DNA of 21,274 nt from Rhizobium leguminosarum (GTDB lineage Bacteria > Pseudomonadota > Alphaproteobacteria > Rhizobiales > Rhizobiaceae). Below are positions 1 to 7,624 of this stretch, in pieces. The position numbers and the translations under genes are program-made. The notes below the pieces were generated by a model. That model was given only the letters and a program-made list of their open reading frames with translations. It was not told where the DNA came from and did no database searches. Within the stretch, counting starts at the first letter, position 1; every line of letters begins with the position of its first letter. The DNA lies in assembly GCF_001652265.1 (NCBI RefSeq), contig NZ_LWBS01000454.1, forward strand, positions 1 through 21,274, given 5' to 3'.

Positions 1-121
1 CCTCGGTGGAACCGTTGGTCTTGCTGAGACCATCGATTGCCAGATACGCGACGACGCCGAAAAGAACCGCTACGCCGCTGAAAATTAGGACAAGACTCGA
101 CTTTATGCTTGGACGACGCAT
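1..121 (-). CDS. Methyl-accepting chemotaxis protein, N-terminal fragment (runs off left edge)
   Basis: Reading the minus strand from an ATG at 121 gives 40 residues beginning MRRPSIKSSLVLIFSG, then a hydrophobic stretch (about residues 9-28) and ending in a GLSKTNGSTE-like segment. A short basic N-terminus, one membrane helix and a following 'GL.KTN..T' stretch is the usual opening of rhizobial methyl-accepting chemotaxis receptors, which sense ligands in the periplasm and signal to CheA. An AAGGGG Shine-Dalgarno about 7 bases upstream supports the start. The ligand domain, HAMP and signalling domain lie outside the window, so the ligand is unknown. The family call rests on the N-terminus only; another single-pass sensor is possible. 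Confidence 0.65.
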   Translation of the reverse strand, partial: MRRPSIKSSLVLIFSGVAVLFGVVAYLAIDGLSKTNGSTE

Positions 122-187
122 CGTAGGACCCCTTAGAAGTTCCCGACCCAAGGCGGGCCGACAAGGAGTTAGTAACAAAAATAATTT

Positions 188-229
188 AATGCTTTCCTCA
201 TATATAACGCCTCCTTTACCGAAAGCATT
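188..229 (-). repeat. 9-bp inverted repeat enclosing a strong SD and a 10-codon mini-ORF
   Basis: The only structure seen in the 303-base gap 122-424. Arms AATGCTTTC (188-196) and GAAAGCATT (221-229) are perfect complements separated by 24 bases. On the minus strand the loop contains AAAGGAGG (210-217) and, 8 bases on, an ATG at 201. That ATG opens a 10-residue frame, MRKALNYFCY, stopping at 169. T-rich sequence follows the hairpin on the minus strand, so it could also act as a weak terminator for the LuxR gene ending at 425, or sit in the leader of the chemotaxis gene starting at 121. No longer gene is seen in the gap. Confidence 0.4.
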
Positions 230-424
230 TAGGAGCGGCACGCGCCGGGGATGTTGGCGGTCTGCAACTTGAGCGAAAAAATAGCGACCGCCCAATTGAA
301 GGGACGTCGAGCGCGCGTCCGTTTAAGTAGGTGCTCGATTAAGCCCGGTTCACGGTTCGGATCCGTTCACATCAGGCTTTTTGTCAATTATGAATCCAGT
401 GAGCTGTCAGACCTTTGACGCCTC

Positions 425-1567
425 TCAAAGCAGCACGCGAAGCGAGGCGGCCATGCGGGCGAAATCGGCCTGGCGGCGCGTTCCGGTCTTGGCGAAGATG
501 TTGCGGACATGCGTCTTGATGGTGCTGGCGGACAGGCCGAGCTGTTTGGCGATCGCCTTCGGCGTCTCGCCGCGGACGATCAGCTCGAAGATACGGGTTT
601 CGGCCGGGCTCAAGCCGTAAAGCTGGGTCACGGGTTCGCTCGGCAGCAAGGACTGGCTACCGGCCGGCACGAGGAAGAGAGCGGCCGATGCCGGCAGGCA
701 GAGTGCGCCGCGGCTCTGGCGCTGGCGCAACGGCAGGACATGCACGACATAGGCGATGCCGTCGGCATGGCGCACGGGAATGCCGGCGCCGCCGCTCCGG
801 CCAAGGGCGGCCTCATCGGATGCGGCCCTGGCGACGGCCTGTTCTAACGCTGCAGCCCCCTCGCTCCTCACTACCAGCCGGTTGCCGGCCGACCGGAACG
901 GGCCCGGCTGCGACAGCAGGCTTTCGGCAGTCGGATTGGCATGGATGATGGCCATCAGTTCGTCCACCAGAAGCACGCCGACAGGCAGGCTGTCGACCAC
1001 CGAGGCATATGCCGATGCCGCGATCGACTGCACCTCCAGCTGTTGGGCGATCGAGATGGCGCGGCGCAGATGCGGGGCGAGAAGGCGCAACTGGCTCAGC
1101 TCGTCCTCGCTCACCGGGCCGGCCGTGGCGTGGCGTCCGAGGGCCAGGCTGGAGACCATATGCTGGTTGCGCTCCAGCCCGATCGCCACCGCATCGATAT
1201 AGCCCTGCGGCGCGAACCAGCCGCTGTAATAGGGATTGGTCTTCAGCTGGCCGACGTCGGCGATCTGCGACTGCAGGATGGGCTCTTCCAGCGGATATTG
1301 CTGGATCCGCGCATCGCCGCCCCAGATCTCCATGATATCGGCCCAGTAGCCCGGTAGCTTTTCCATCCACGGCCCTTCGATCCCGACGCTGACGCCGAAG
1401 ATGGCGTTGCCCTCGGGAAAGGCGCTGATGCTGAGCAGGCCATAGGAAAAGTTGAGCTCGCGCAGCAGTTCGCTGACGAAGGCCTCCCATTTGACCGGTT
1501 CGAGAACGCAGTCGTAGATCATGGCGACGAGTTTCGATGTCAGTTGAAGCGGTGGATGAATGTTCAT
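425..1567 (-). CDS. LuxR-type helix-turn-helix transcriptional regulator (380 aa)
   Basis: The C-terminal ~65 residues (LSPAETRIFELIVRGETPKA, then a recognition helix with STIKTHVRNIFAKTGTRRQAD) are a clear LuxR/FixJ DNA-binding domain. The N-terminal ~200 residues have no motif I recognise. A central stretch reading VDSLPVGVLLVDELMAIIHAN resembles the PAS-like segment found in rhizobial solo LuxR proteins. There is no receiver domain and no recognisable acyl-homoserine-lactone pocket. The start at 1567 aligns residue for residue with the start chosen for the upstream paralogue. No good Shine-Dalgarno precedes it and the upstream gene stops only 9 bases away, so translational coupling is likely. 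It probably responds to a small signal or redox cue, but target and ligand are unknown. Confidence 0.85.
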   Translation of the reverse strand: MNIHPPLQLTSKLVAMIYDCVLEPVKWEAFVSELLRELNFSYGLLSISAFPEGNAIFGVSVGIEGPWMEKLPGYWADIMEIWGGDARIQQYPLEEPILQSQIADVGQLKTNPYYSGWFAPQGYIDAVAIGLERNQHMVSSLALGRHATAGPVSEDELSQLRLLAPHLRRAISIAQQLEVQSIAASAYASVVDSLPVGVLLVDELMAIIHANPTAESLLSQPGPFRSAGNRLVVRSEGAAALEQAVARAASDEAALGRSGGAGIPVRHADGIAYVVHVLPLRQRQSRGALCLPASAALFLVPAGSQSLLPSEPVTQLYGLSPAETRIFELIVRGETPKAIAKQLGLSASTIKTHVRNIFAKTGTRRQADFARMAASLRVLL

Positions 1568-1576
1568 GGGGAAGGA

Positions 1577-2482
1577 TTAAACAGGTAAGGACAGGGAATA
1601 GGCGAGACCCACGAGGTCCGCCTGCCTGTTCGTGGAAGTCTTGGCGAAGATCCGCAACATATGCGTCTTCACCGTCGAGCGTTTCAATTGCAGGGTATCG
1701 GCAATCTCCGAGAGCATCGATCCCTCCCCCAGAAGCTGCAGCACGCGTGCCTCGGCCGGCGTCAGCCGGTAAAGCGCGCTCAGTGCCTGCTGCGGCGGCG
1801 AGCGCGTCGCCATCGGCGAGATCAGAACGATGGCGACCGCCGACCGCAGGATGGGAAGCGCCGGCCTCAGATGCTCGCGCATCGCCATCACTTGGATCAC
1901 AACAGGCGGGCCGCCGCCATCGGCGATGAAATTGATCGGCGCGCCGGAGGCAAACGTGGCTGATCCGTCCGTCCCGCCGGTCGCCTTCGCCACCGCCTGC
2001 TGAAGCGTCTTCTGCGCCGAGGCCGGCCGGAGTTCCAGGGATCGACCCCGCAGGCGCACGGGATTGCCGCTCTCAATCATGCTTTCGCCGGCTCGGTTGG
2101 CGCGAATGAGGTAAAGCGCCTCGTCGACGAGCAGGACGCCGCTCCCCCAGCTGTCGACATTAGCCTCGTGCAGCTCGGAGGCGACCGCCCGATCGCGGGC
2201 GACCCGGCCGATCGAGACCGCCCGCTCGAGATGCCCGATGAGGATGGCGTCGAGATCAGCCACGGCGGCGATCTTGATATCGCCGCCACCCCTGTTGCCG
2301 TTACCTGCGCCGCTGGCTGCCGGTGCCGGCAGAGAGAGTTGTTCGACGTCCAGGCCTGAAATATCAGGCAACAGGCACCGGATAGTCTCGATCGTGGCAG
2401 GCCAGCGTTCCGGATAGAGCGCGCATTCGTAAATCTGCCCAAGCAAGGATGAGAAGACATCCGGCGGTATATTTTCTGCCAT
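1577..2482 (-). CDS. LuxR-type helix-turn-helix transcriptional regulator, paralogue (301 aa)
   Basis: This is a second solo LuxR protein. Its C-terminus has LTPAEARVLQLLGEGSMLSE and a recognition helix in STVKTHMLRIFAKTSTNRQAD. Its N-terminus MAENIPPDVFSSLLGQIYEC matches the downstream paralogue MNIHPPLQLTSKLVAMIYDC position by position, so the two probably arose by duplication. It is about 80 residues shorter in the sensory part. The frame is open upstream to a TTG at 2545, but the paralogue alignment favours the ATG at 2482; an ATG at 2521 is a third option. A VLLVDEALYLIRANRAGESM stretch is the PAS-like segment shared with the paralogue. The two genes form a likely operon, divergent from the relic and RTX gene to the right. 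Confidence 0.82.
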   Translation of the reverse strand: MAENIPPDVFSSLLGQIYECALYPERWPATIETIRCLLPDISGLDVEQLSLPAPAASGAGNGNRGGGDIKIAAVADLDAILIGHLERAVSIGRVARDRAVASELHEANVDSWGSGVLLVDEALYLIRANRAGESMIESGNPVRLRGRSLELRPASAQKTLQQAVAKATGGTDGSATFASGAPINFIADGGGPPVVIQVMAMREHLRPALPILRSAVAIVLISPMATRSPPQQALSALYRLTPAEARVLQLLGEGSMLSEIADTLQLKRSTVKTHMLRIFAKTSTNRQADLVGLAYSLSLPV

Positions 2483-2639
2483 TCGGGATGCTCTTCGGAT
2501 TTGCTGCGACGCGGCAAACATAGTGCAGTCCAAAAATGGGCTCAACTTGTTTTTTCATCCCTATGGTGGACGACGTTGTTTAGAGCCCACCATACAGTCG
2601 CGCCGGAACTTGCCCCTGAAGCAACGTTGAAGGCACGAC

Positions 2640-2938
2640 ATGACGACACCGATCATTCTCTCTTCGAACGCTGGCGGCGAAGCCGGCAATGGCAATTGGG
2701 TGTGGCCGGAAGCGGCAGCATTTCTCCCGATGGAACCAAGGCGGTCTTCACCTCCTCCGCCTCCAATCTCGTGGCCGGAGACGGGGACGGCCACTCCGAC
2801 ATCTTCCTGAAGAACCTCGTGAGCGGAGCAGTCACCATTCGCTCGGATGCGGCAGGTGCTGGGAACGCCAGCTTCACGCCGGACGGATCGAAGGTCACCT
2901 TCGTCTCGGCGGCAAACAATCTCGCTGTTTTGGCTTAA
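2640..2938 (+). pseudogene. Frameshifted, truncated PD40/TolB-like repeat protein
   Basis: An ATG at 2640 with a GAAGG Shine-Dalgarno opens MTTPIILSSNAGGEAGNGN. The continuation that makes sense lies in another frame from about 2696: SISPDGTKAVFTSSASNLV, then GDGDGHSDIFLKNLVSG, a second SFTPDGSKVTFVSAANNLA unit, and a stop at 2936-2938. The SPDG.K..F..S A.NLV..D.N...DIF.K.L..G pattern is the PD40/TolB-like beta-propeller repeat. Intact members carry many such repeats; here only about one and a half remain. A one-base loss (or two-base gain) near 2690-2697 would restore the frame. It looks like the 5' stub of a secreted repeat protein, perhaps the ancestral partner or head of the RTX gene that begins 53 bases later. 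Confidence 0.6.
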
Positions 2939-2991
2939 GTGCTGGAATTCGATGCACCGTTAAATTCTAAGATGTTGATTTAGAAGGAATT

Positions 2992-5900
2992 ATGATGCCG
3001 AATATAACTGAAGCCGCACTTATATCCGCCGAAACGGGTGATAGCGCAGACGTAAACCCCTCGGAAAATCCAAATATCGACCCGCTTCTTTCGGGGACCC
3101 GCTGGACGTCTACGACCTTGACCTACAGCTTCCCCGTTCAAGGTTCTTCCTATTATCCCGCTGGCGGCTTCGAATATCCGGGCGTCGGACTTGGGCCCTG
3201 GTGGGCGCAGCATGTCGCCTTCACCGCCGCCCAGCAGGATGCGACCCGGTCCGCCTTTGACTTGGTCTCCTCCTACACGGGCCTCAACTTTGCCGAAATG
3301 ACGGAAACGGCGACCGACCACGCCATTTTGCGGTTCAGCCAGTTGAAGACAGTCTACGACAGCGACGCGCCACCCATCGAGAATTTTGATTCGACGATGT
3401 TCAATGCGCCCGGCCACACGGCCGAGGCGGGCGACGCCTGGTTCAGCCAGGATAATTTCTTCTTCGGCCAGCCGGTAAAGGGCAATTTCGGCTTCCTGGA
3501 GATCATGAGGGGCGTGGCTGAGACCCTCGGCCTGGATCAGGGCGGGCACAGCGCCGACGACTCCATCTTCTTCGGATCCGACCACTCGTACGGCTACTCC
3601 GCCGGAGACCAGTCGCAGCAGAGCTTCATGCCATTAGATATCGCGGCTCTTCAATATCTCTACGGCGCCAACTTCACCACCAACGGCGGCGACACGACCT
3701 ATTCATGGGACCCAACCACAGGCGAGCAATTCCACAACGGCGTCGGCCAGGGCGCCCCGGCGACGAACACCATCTACGGCACGGTCTGGGATGGCGGCGG
3801 CGTCGATACCTACGATCTGTCGAACTACAGCAGTGACCTCAAGATTGACCTCGCCCCCGGTGCGATGTCGACTTTCTCCGAAAGCCAGCTGGCCGTTCGC
3901 AATCTTTCGGCGAGCAACATCATCACGCCGCCCGAGGGCAATATCGCCAGCGCGCTACTCTATGACAACGATCCGCGCTCGTTGATCGAGAACGCCAAGG
4001 GCGGATCCGGAGCGGACACGATATCGGGCAATATCGCTGACAACACCTTGAGCGGCGGCGGCGGCAACGATGCGCTCTCGGGCAAGGAGGGCAACGACAC
4101 GCTGAACGGCGGAGCCGGCAATGACGGCCTGCTGGGCGGGGCCGGCAACGACATCCTTCGCGGCGGCGCGGGCGCGGACGTGCTCTACGGCGACGATCAG
4201 CCTGCGGGCGTTGGCCTCGGCAGCGGCTCGGTGACGAAGCCTTTCGGCAACGCGATTTCTTCCTTCGCCACGGCGCTCGATATCTCCAACAGCTTCAGCG
4301 TGTTTGCCGATGCCAATGTCCAGGATTCGACCACGGTGCCGCATGTCACGATCAACCTTCCCAGCGAACAGGCCTACAGCGAGGGCTATTATCGCGTCCA
4401 TCTCAACGCCGGGACGACGGTGACGCTCGATGTCGATGGCCTGCCTTACGGGACCTACAGCCAACTCGGCCTCTACGACTCGGCGCACGTGCAGGTCGCC
4501 TTCGACAAGGCGATGAGTGGACAGCTCGATCCCGGCTCGGTTAACTCGATCGACTCCTTCATCACCTTTACCGTCGCCACGACAGGCGATTATTACATCA
4601 CGCATTCCGGCAACGGCAATATGGCGCACCAGCTTCATGTCTCGGCGGATGGCCCGGTTTCGCCGATCGGCAAGGGCAGCGGCGAGGTCGTCAAGCCCGC
4701 CACGCTCGATCTTTCCTCCGCCGACAAGGCGCTCGATCTGACGGATCGCTTCAGCCTGGACGCCAATGCTGACATCGCCAACGCCACGTCGTTGCCGCAC
4801 GTAACGGTTAACGCCTCGACCGGTGAGAACGGCTTTGATTACTACCATCTCCGGCTCCTTGCCGGCACCACCGCGACCTTCGACATCGACACCACGTCGC
4901 CGAGCGTGACCACGGACACGAACATCCGCTTATACGCCGCGCGCGGGCTCGACCTCGCCTACAATGACGATATGACTGGGCCGCTCGATCCGGGATCGAC
5001 GAATGTAAAAGATTCCCACCTGACATTTACGGTCCAGAATACCGGCGACTATTACCTGGTGGTCGATAATTACTACAACAGGGCCTACGATTATCAGCTG
5101 CACGTCTCGGTGGATGTGCCAAGCTACGGCGCTATCAGTTCTGGCAATGACACCGCCTCCTATTCGGATGCGACGCAGGCCGTGACGGCCAATCTCGCCG
5201 ACTCCTCCGTCAACACCGGGGATGCGGCGGGAGACAAGTATTTCTCGATCGAGAACCTGACCGGCTCCGACTACGGCGACACGCTTATCGGGGACAGGCT
5301 TGCCAACATCCTGAGTGGCGGCAAAGGCGACGACCGGATATCGGGCGGCGGCGGTGACGACATTTTTTCCGGTGGCGATGGCAGCGACATAATCGTTTTC
5401 GCCGGCAACTACGCCGATTACCAATGGAATCCAGATCTTCACACCATTACGAGCGTTGCGGAAGGCAAGGACACTTACGGCCTCGATATTGAATTCGCGC
5501 AATTCGCCGATCGCACGATTGATCTGGGAACCGGCGAGCCGCCACCGGTCAACACCGCGCCGGCCAACATCCAGCTCTCCAGGATGGTCGTCGCTGAGGA
5601 CACGCCGCAATGGACGACGCTCGGCCTGCTTTCGGCCTTCGACGGCGACGGCGACACGCTGAAATTCAAGCTCATCGACGACGCCGACGGGCAGTTCTCG
5701 CTGAAAGGTGACAGGCTGATCACCGCCAAGGGCTTCGATTTCGAGGCGAAGAGTTCCTTCGCTATCACCGTCGAGGTCTCGGACGGCACAGTGTCGGTCG
5801 ACAAGACCTTTGCGATTTCGGTCAAGGATGTCGCCGAGCCTGCGGTCAACACCGCCCCGCACGACCTCAAGTTCTCCCGCGCCAGCATCAATGAGAACAT

Positions 5901-6183
5901 CAAGGTCGGCTCGTCAGTCGGGCTGCTCTCGGCGACGGACACCGAAGGCAATTCGATCAAGTGGTCGCTGGTCGACGATGGCGACCATTTCAAGCTTGTC
6001 GGCAACAAATTGCAGACAACGGCGGCGATCGATTATGAGACCATTGCCGATCACGCCCTGACAATCACAGCCCAGGCGACCGACAGCCTCGGCGCATCGA
6101 CCGTCAAGTCCTTCACCATCGACATCCAGAACGTGACCGAGCCCCCAATGGCGATGGCAGTTCATCACGACCTGCTTATGTGA
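2992..6183 (+). CDS. Serralysin-like (peptidase M10-type) RTX protein with a destroyed zinc-binding motif
   Basis: A 1063-residue, glycine/aspartate-rich, probably type I-secreted protein without a Sec signal. Residues ~25-230 follow the serralysin/matrixin catalytic fold, including the Met-turn region QQSFMPLDIAALQYLYGAN. Where HExxHxxGxxH is expected, the sequence is R173-G174-V-A-E177-T-L-G180-L-D-Q183: G180 is kept but all three histidines and the glutamate are gone. RTX nonapeptides (GGxGNDxLx type) run at ~336-400 and again at ~755-800. Between them are two tandem beta-sandwich domains (~415-555 and ~566-710), each with a D.NA....T..PHVT.N start and a TGDYYI/L strand, resembling pre-peptidase C-terminal domains. 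Two cadherin-like repeats (~848-950 and ~954-1053) close the protein. AAGGA lies 3 bases before the ATG at 2992 and 6 before a second ATG at 2995, so either start is possible. Probably a calcium-binding surface or matrix protein rather than an active protease. No type I exporter is in the window. Confidence 0.85.
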   Translation: MMPNITEAALISAETGDSADVNPSENPNIDPLLSGTRWTSTTLTYSFPVQGSSYYPAGGFEYPGVGLGPWWAQHVAFTAAQQDATRSAFDLVSSYTGLNFAEMTETATDHAILRFSQLKTVYDSDAPPIENFDSTMFNAPGHTAEAGDAWFSQDNFFFGQPVKGNFGFLEIMRGVAETLGLDQGGHSADDSIFFGSDHSYGYSAGDQSQQSFMPLDIAALQYLYGANFTTNGGDTTYSWDPTTGEQFHNGVGQGAPATNTIYGTVWDGGGVDTYDLSNYSSDLKIDLAPGAMSTFSESQLAVRNLSASNIITPPEGNIASALLYDNDPRSLIENAKGGSGADTISGNIADNTLSGGGGNDALSGKEGNDTLNGGAGNDGLLGGAGNDILRGGAGADVLYGDDQPAGVGLGSGSVTKPFGNAISSFATALDISNSFSVFADANVQDSTTVPHVTINLPSEQAYSEGYYRVHLNAGTTVTLDVDGLPYGTYSQLGLYDSAHVQVAFDKAMSGQLDPGSVNSIDSFITFTVATTGDYYITHSGNGNMAHQLHVSADGPVSPIGKGSGEVVKPATLDLSSADKALDLTDRFSLDANADIANATSLPHVTVNASTGENGFDYYHLRLLAGTTATFDIDTTSPSVTTDTNIRLYAARGLDLAYNDDMTGPLDPGSTNVKDSHLTFTVQNTGDYYLVVDNYYNRAYDYQLHVSVDVPSYGAISSGNDTASYSDATQAVTANLADSSVNTGDAAGDKYFSIENLTGSDYGDTLIGDRLANILSGGKGDDRISGGGGDDIFSGGDGSDIIVFAGNYADYQWNPDLHTITSVAEGKDTYGLDIEFAQFADRTIDLGTGEPPPVNTAPANIQLSRMVVAEDTPQWTTLGLLSAFDGDGDTLKFKLIDDADGQFSLKGDRLITAKGFDFEAKSSFAITVEVSDGTVSVDKTFAISVKDVAEPAVNTAPHDLKFSRASINENIKVGSSVGLLSATDTEGNSIKWSLVDDGDHFKLVGNKLQTTAAIDYETIADHALTITAQATDSLGASTVKSFTIDIQNVTEPPMAMAVHHDLLM

Positions 6184-6190
6184 GGCGGCT

Positions 6191-6796
6191 ATGCCGCTTC
6201 TCACCTCGCTTGCACTGTCCTATGCATTGGTTCTGGTCGCGCCAGGGCCAAACCTGCTTATCGTGCTTCGCGTGGCCGTGAGGCCCTCCTGGGGTCGCCG
6301 GCTGAGTGTGGCCTCTGGGGTCGCCTCTGGCGCCGCCATTGCCTCTTATCTCGCAGCCATAGGAGCAACGACCCTAAACATGGTGGATAACCTGGATCTG
6401 TGGGCTTCGGTTGTCCTATCCTCGATCCTGTTTTATTCGGCCGTCCGACTTGCGCGCCGTCCTCTTGCCGGCGCGCCAGCTCAACAGCTTGGATCGGATA
6501 GTCTGAGTCTCCGGCTCTACAGCTTGGGCTTGGCAACAGCGCTCAGTAATCCCCTGTCCGTTCCCTTCTTCGTGGGCCTCTATCTCGCCCAGCCGGACTT
6601 CAGCACCGGTATGGGTGAAGCAGCCGCGTGCATCATTTTCCTGATGGCCTTCTCTTGGTTTACCCTGGTTGGATGTGTTTTCTCCATCCCCGTCATACAA
6701 CGACTCGACACGATCTGGACGAAGACTGCCCAGGCCGTTCTGGCAGCCGCCATGGGGCTGTATGGTTTGATACTGCTTTATAAGCACGTACTTTGA
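6191..6796 (+). CDS. LysE/RhtB-family translocator
   Basis: A 201-residue, very hydrophobic protein with about six membrane segments. The first helix carries the family-typical APGPN motif (residues ~18-22). A later ATALSNPLSVPFFVGLYLAQ segment corresponds to the conserved 'NPK' region, with serine-valine in place of the usual lysine. LysE/RhtB proteins export amino acids or related metabolites across the inner membrane; the substrate cannot be told here. The start is 7 bases after the RTX stop codon, and the Shine-Dalgarno GAGGCGG overlaps that stop, so the two genes are probably co-transcribed even though their functions look unrelated. Length is normal for the family. Confidence 0.88.
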   Translation: MPLLTSLALSYALVLVAPGPNLLIVLRVAVRPSWGRRLSVASGVASGAAIASYLAAIGATTLNMVDNLDLWASVVLSSILFYSAVRLARRPLAGAPAQQLGSDSLSLRLYSLGLATALSNPLSVPFFVGLYLAQPDFSTGMGEAAACIIFLMAFSWFTLVGCVFSIPVIQRLDTIWTKTAQAVLAAAMGLYGLILLYKHVL

Positions 6797-6930
6797 TCAG
6801 ACGACGGTAAGCGGTATTCCGCTCGCACCTTGACTGAGACTTTATAGTCGTTGTCGATAAATTCAGCCGCGAGGGACAGGGCAATTATGGACCAATTGCG
6901 GTCATTGATTGCTGGAAAGCTTGCAGGCAT
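6778..6930 (-). CDS. Possible 50-aa hypothetical protein
   Basis: A minus-strand frame opens at an ATG at 6930 and stops at 6778, overlapping the 3' end of the LysE gene by 19 bases. The product has an amphipathic, plausible-looking stretch (NDRNWSIIALSLAAEFIDND, then VSVKVRAEYRLP) but no recognised family. The Shine-Dalgarno is weak (an AGAG about 11 bases upstream). This is a weak candidate, kept because the surrounding gap holds little else. Chance is a real alternative. Confidence 0.2.
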   Translation of the reverse strand: MPASFPAINDRNWSIIALSLAAEFIDNDYKVSVKVRAEYRLPSSDQSTCL

Positions 6931-6958
6931 TTGTGTCGGTCTCTGGGGTTATCGGACA

Positions 6959-7140
6959 CGAACAGTAACGGTCATTGATGTTGGGTGGCATAGCTTGGGA
7001 ATACAAGGGATTTTACATTTCCTAAAGAGGATGACTGGCAGCCTGAAGACCTGAGCGACTTCGGATTCTGGATGGACTTCTATGTCGGTGATGAAAGCGG
7101 TCGGGATGCATTTAGCTTGCTTGTGTGTTCGCACGGCAAG
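6959..7140 (+). pseudogene. Decayed Imm8-like immunity protein
   Basis: In the frame of position 7021 the sequence reads PKEDDWQPEDLSDFGFWMDF, then YVGDESGRDAFSLLVCSHG. This resembles the core of Imm8-type immunity proteins (PED...FGF...+ .VG......DAF...VC). That frame has stops at 6976 and 6991. The likely N-terminal part, VTVIDVGWHSLGIQ, sits in the next frame at about 6962-7003, so a frameshift splits the gene. After VCSHG the sequence loses any resemblance. Imm8 proteins neutralise polymorphic toxins; no toxin partner is visible nearby. The family call is from memory of the motif and is tentative. Confidence 0.35.
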
Positions 7141-7260
7141 GATCGCCGCACCCATGCGGCGAGCTGCCTCGTAATGGTCCCCTGCCGCTGCTGCTCCAGA
7201 AGGTTGGATGCCTCGAAGACTGAGGTGATAATGTCACGCAGGCCTCGTTTTCAAACGGAT

Positions 7261-7437
7261 TCAGCTGCGTGGATTATCCCGTTTTGGCAACGAGTTGGCG
7301 TAGGCAGCCGCTTCGCCGGGATAGGGGAAATCGTCCCCGAGCTGACGGTCGCCATCGTAAACTTTGAAGGCAGGCCCTTCAACTTCAACGATCTTATAGC
7401 CATTCACGTATTCGATTTTCGGTGTTTTCCACCCCAT
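7261..7437 (-). CDS. Small hypothetical protein (58 aa)
   Basis: A minus-strand gene that is easy to miss because of its size. It has an ATG at 7437 and TGA at 7261-7263, preceded by GGAGAG seven bases before the start. The product begins MGWKTPKIEYVNGYKIVEVE and continues with a FKVYDGDRQLGDDFPYPGEA segment and an AAAYANSLPK tail. It is acidic in the middle, soluble, and has no cysteine or membrane segment. A pattern of short beta strands followed by one helix would suit a small alpha/beta fold. I do not recognise a named family. Good codon usage and a well-placed ribosome site make it a probable real gene. Confidence 0.6.
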   Translation of the reverse strand: MGWKTPKIEYVNGYKIVEVEGPAFKVYDGDRQLGDDFPYPGEAAAYANSLPKRDNPRS

Positions 7438-7624
7438 CAAAAGCTCTCCAGTCCGTCCGAGGGTTCTCTCTGAAGATGGTTTGCCAACGCTGCAGGCTCG
7501 GTGGTCTATGATCCATCAGGTGCTTCACGATTAGCCAACGCCGGTCGATCGCGAAAAGCGAGTAACTTCGTCACCGCTTTTCTGACGTCGTTCACCTACG
7601 CAAAGCTTGATCGGCACGCCTTGG
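7438..7624. other. Intergenic stretch without recognisable genes
   Basis: Between two small minus-strand genes. No frame of convincing composition, no RNA gene and no strong hairpin was seen. It should contain the promoter of the 58-aa gene. Confidence 0.5.

Noticed and set aside
345..380. Partial inverted repeats around GTTCAC and GGATCC upstream of position 380
   Set aside because: Arms are short and mismatched; no clear terminator or operator form.
628..1490. Several plus- and minus-strand frames of 60-225 codons within the first LuxR gene
   Set aside because: Arginine/alanine-rich, no motifs, fully inside a gene with a recognisable DNA-binding domain.
3955..5862. Two long minus-strand frames (297 and 310 codons) opposite the RTX gene
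   Set aside because: They are antisense shadows of the GC-rich repetitive RTX coding sequence; the plus frame shows real domains and a ribosome site.
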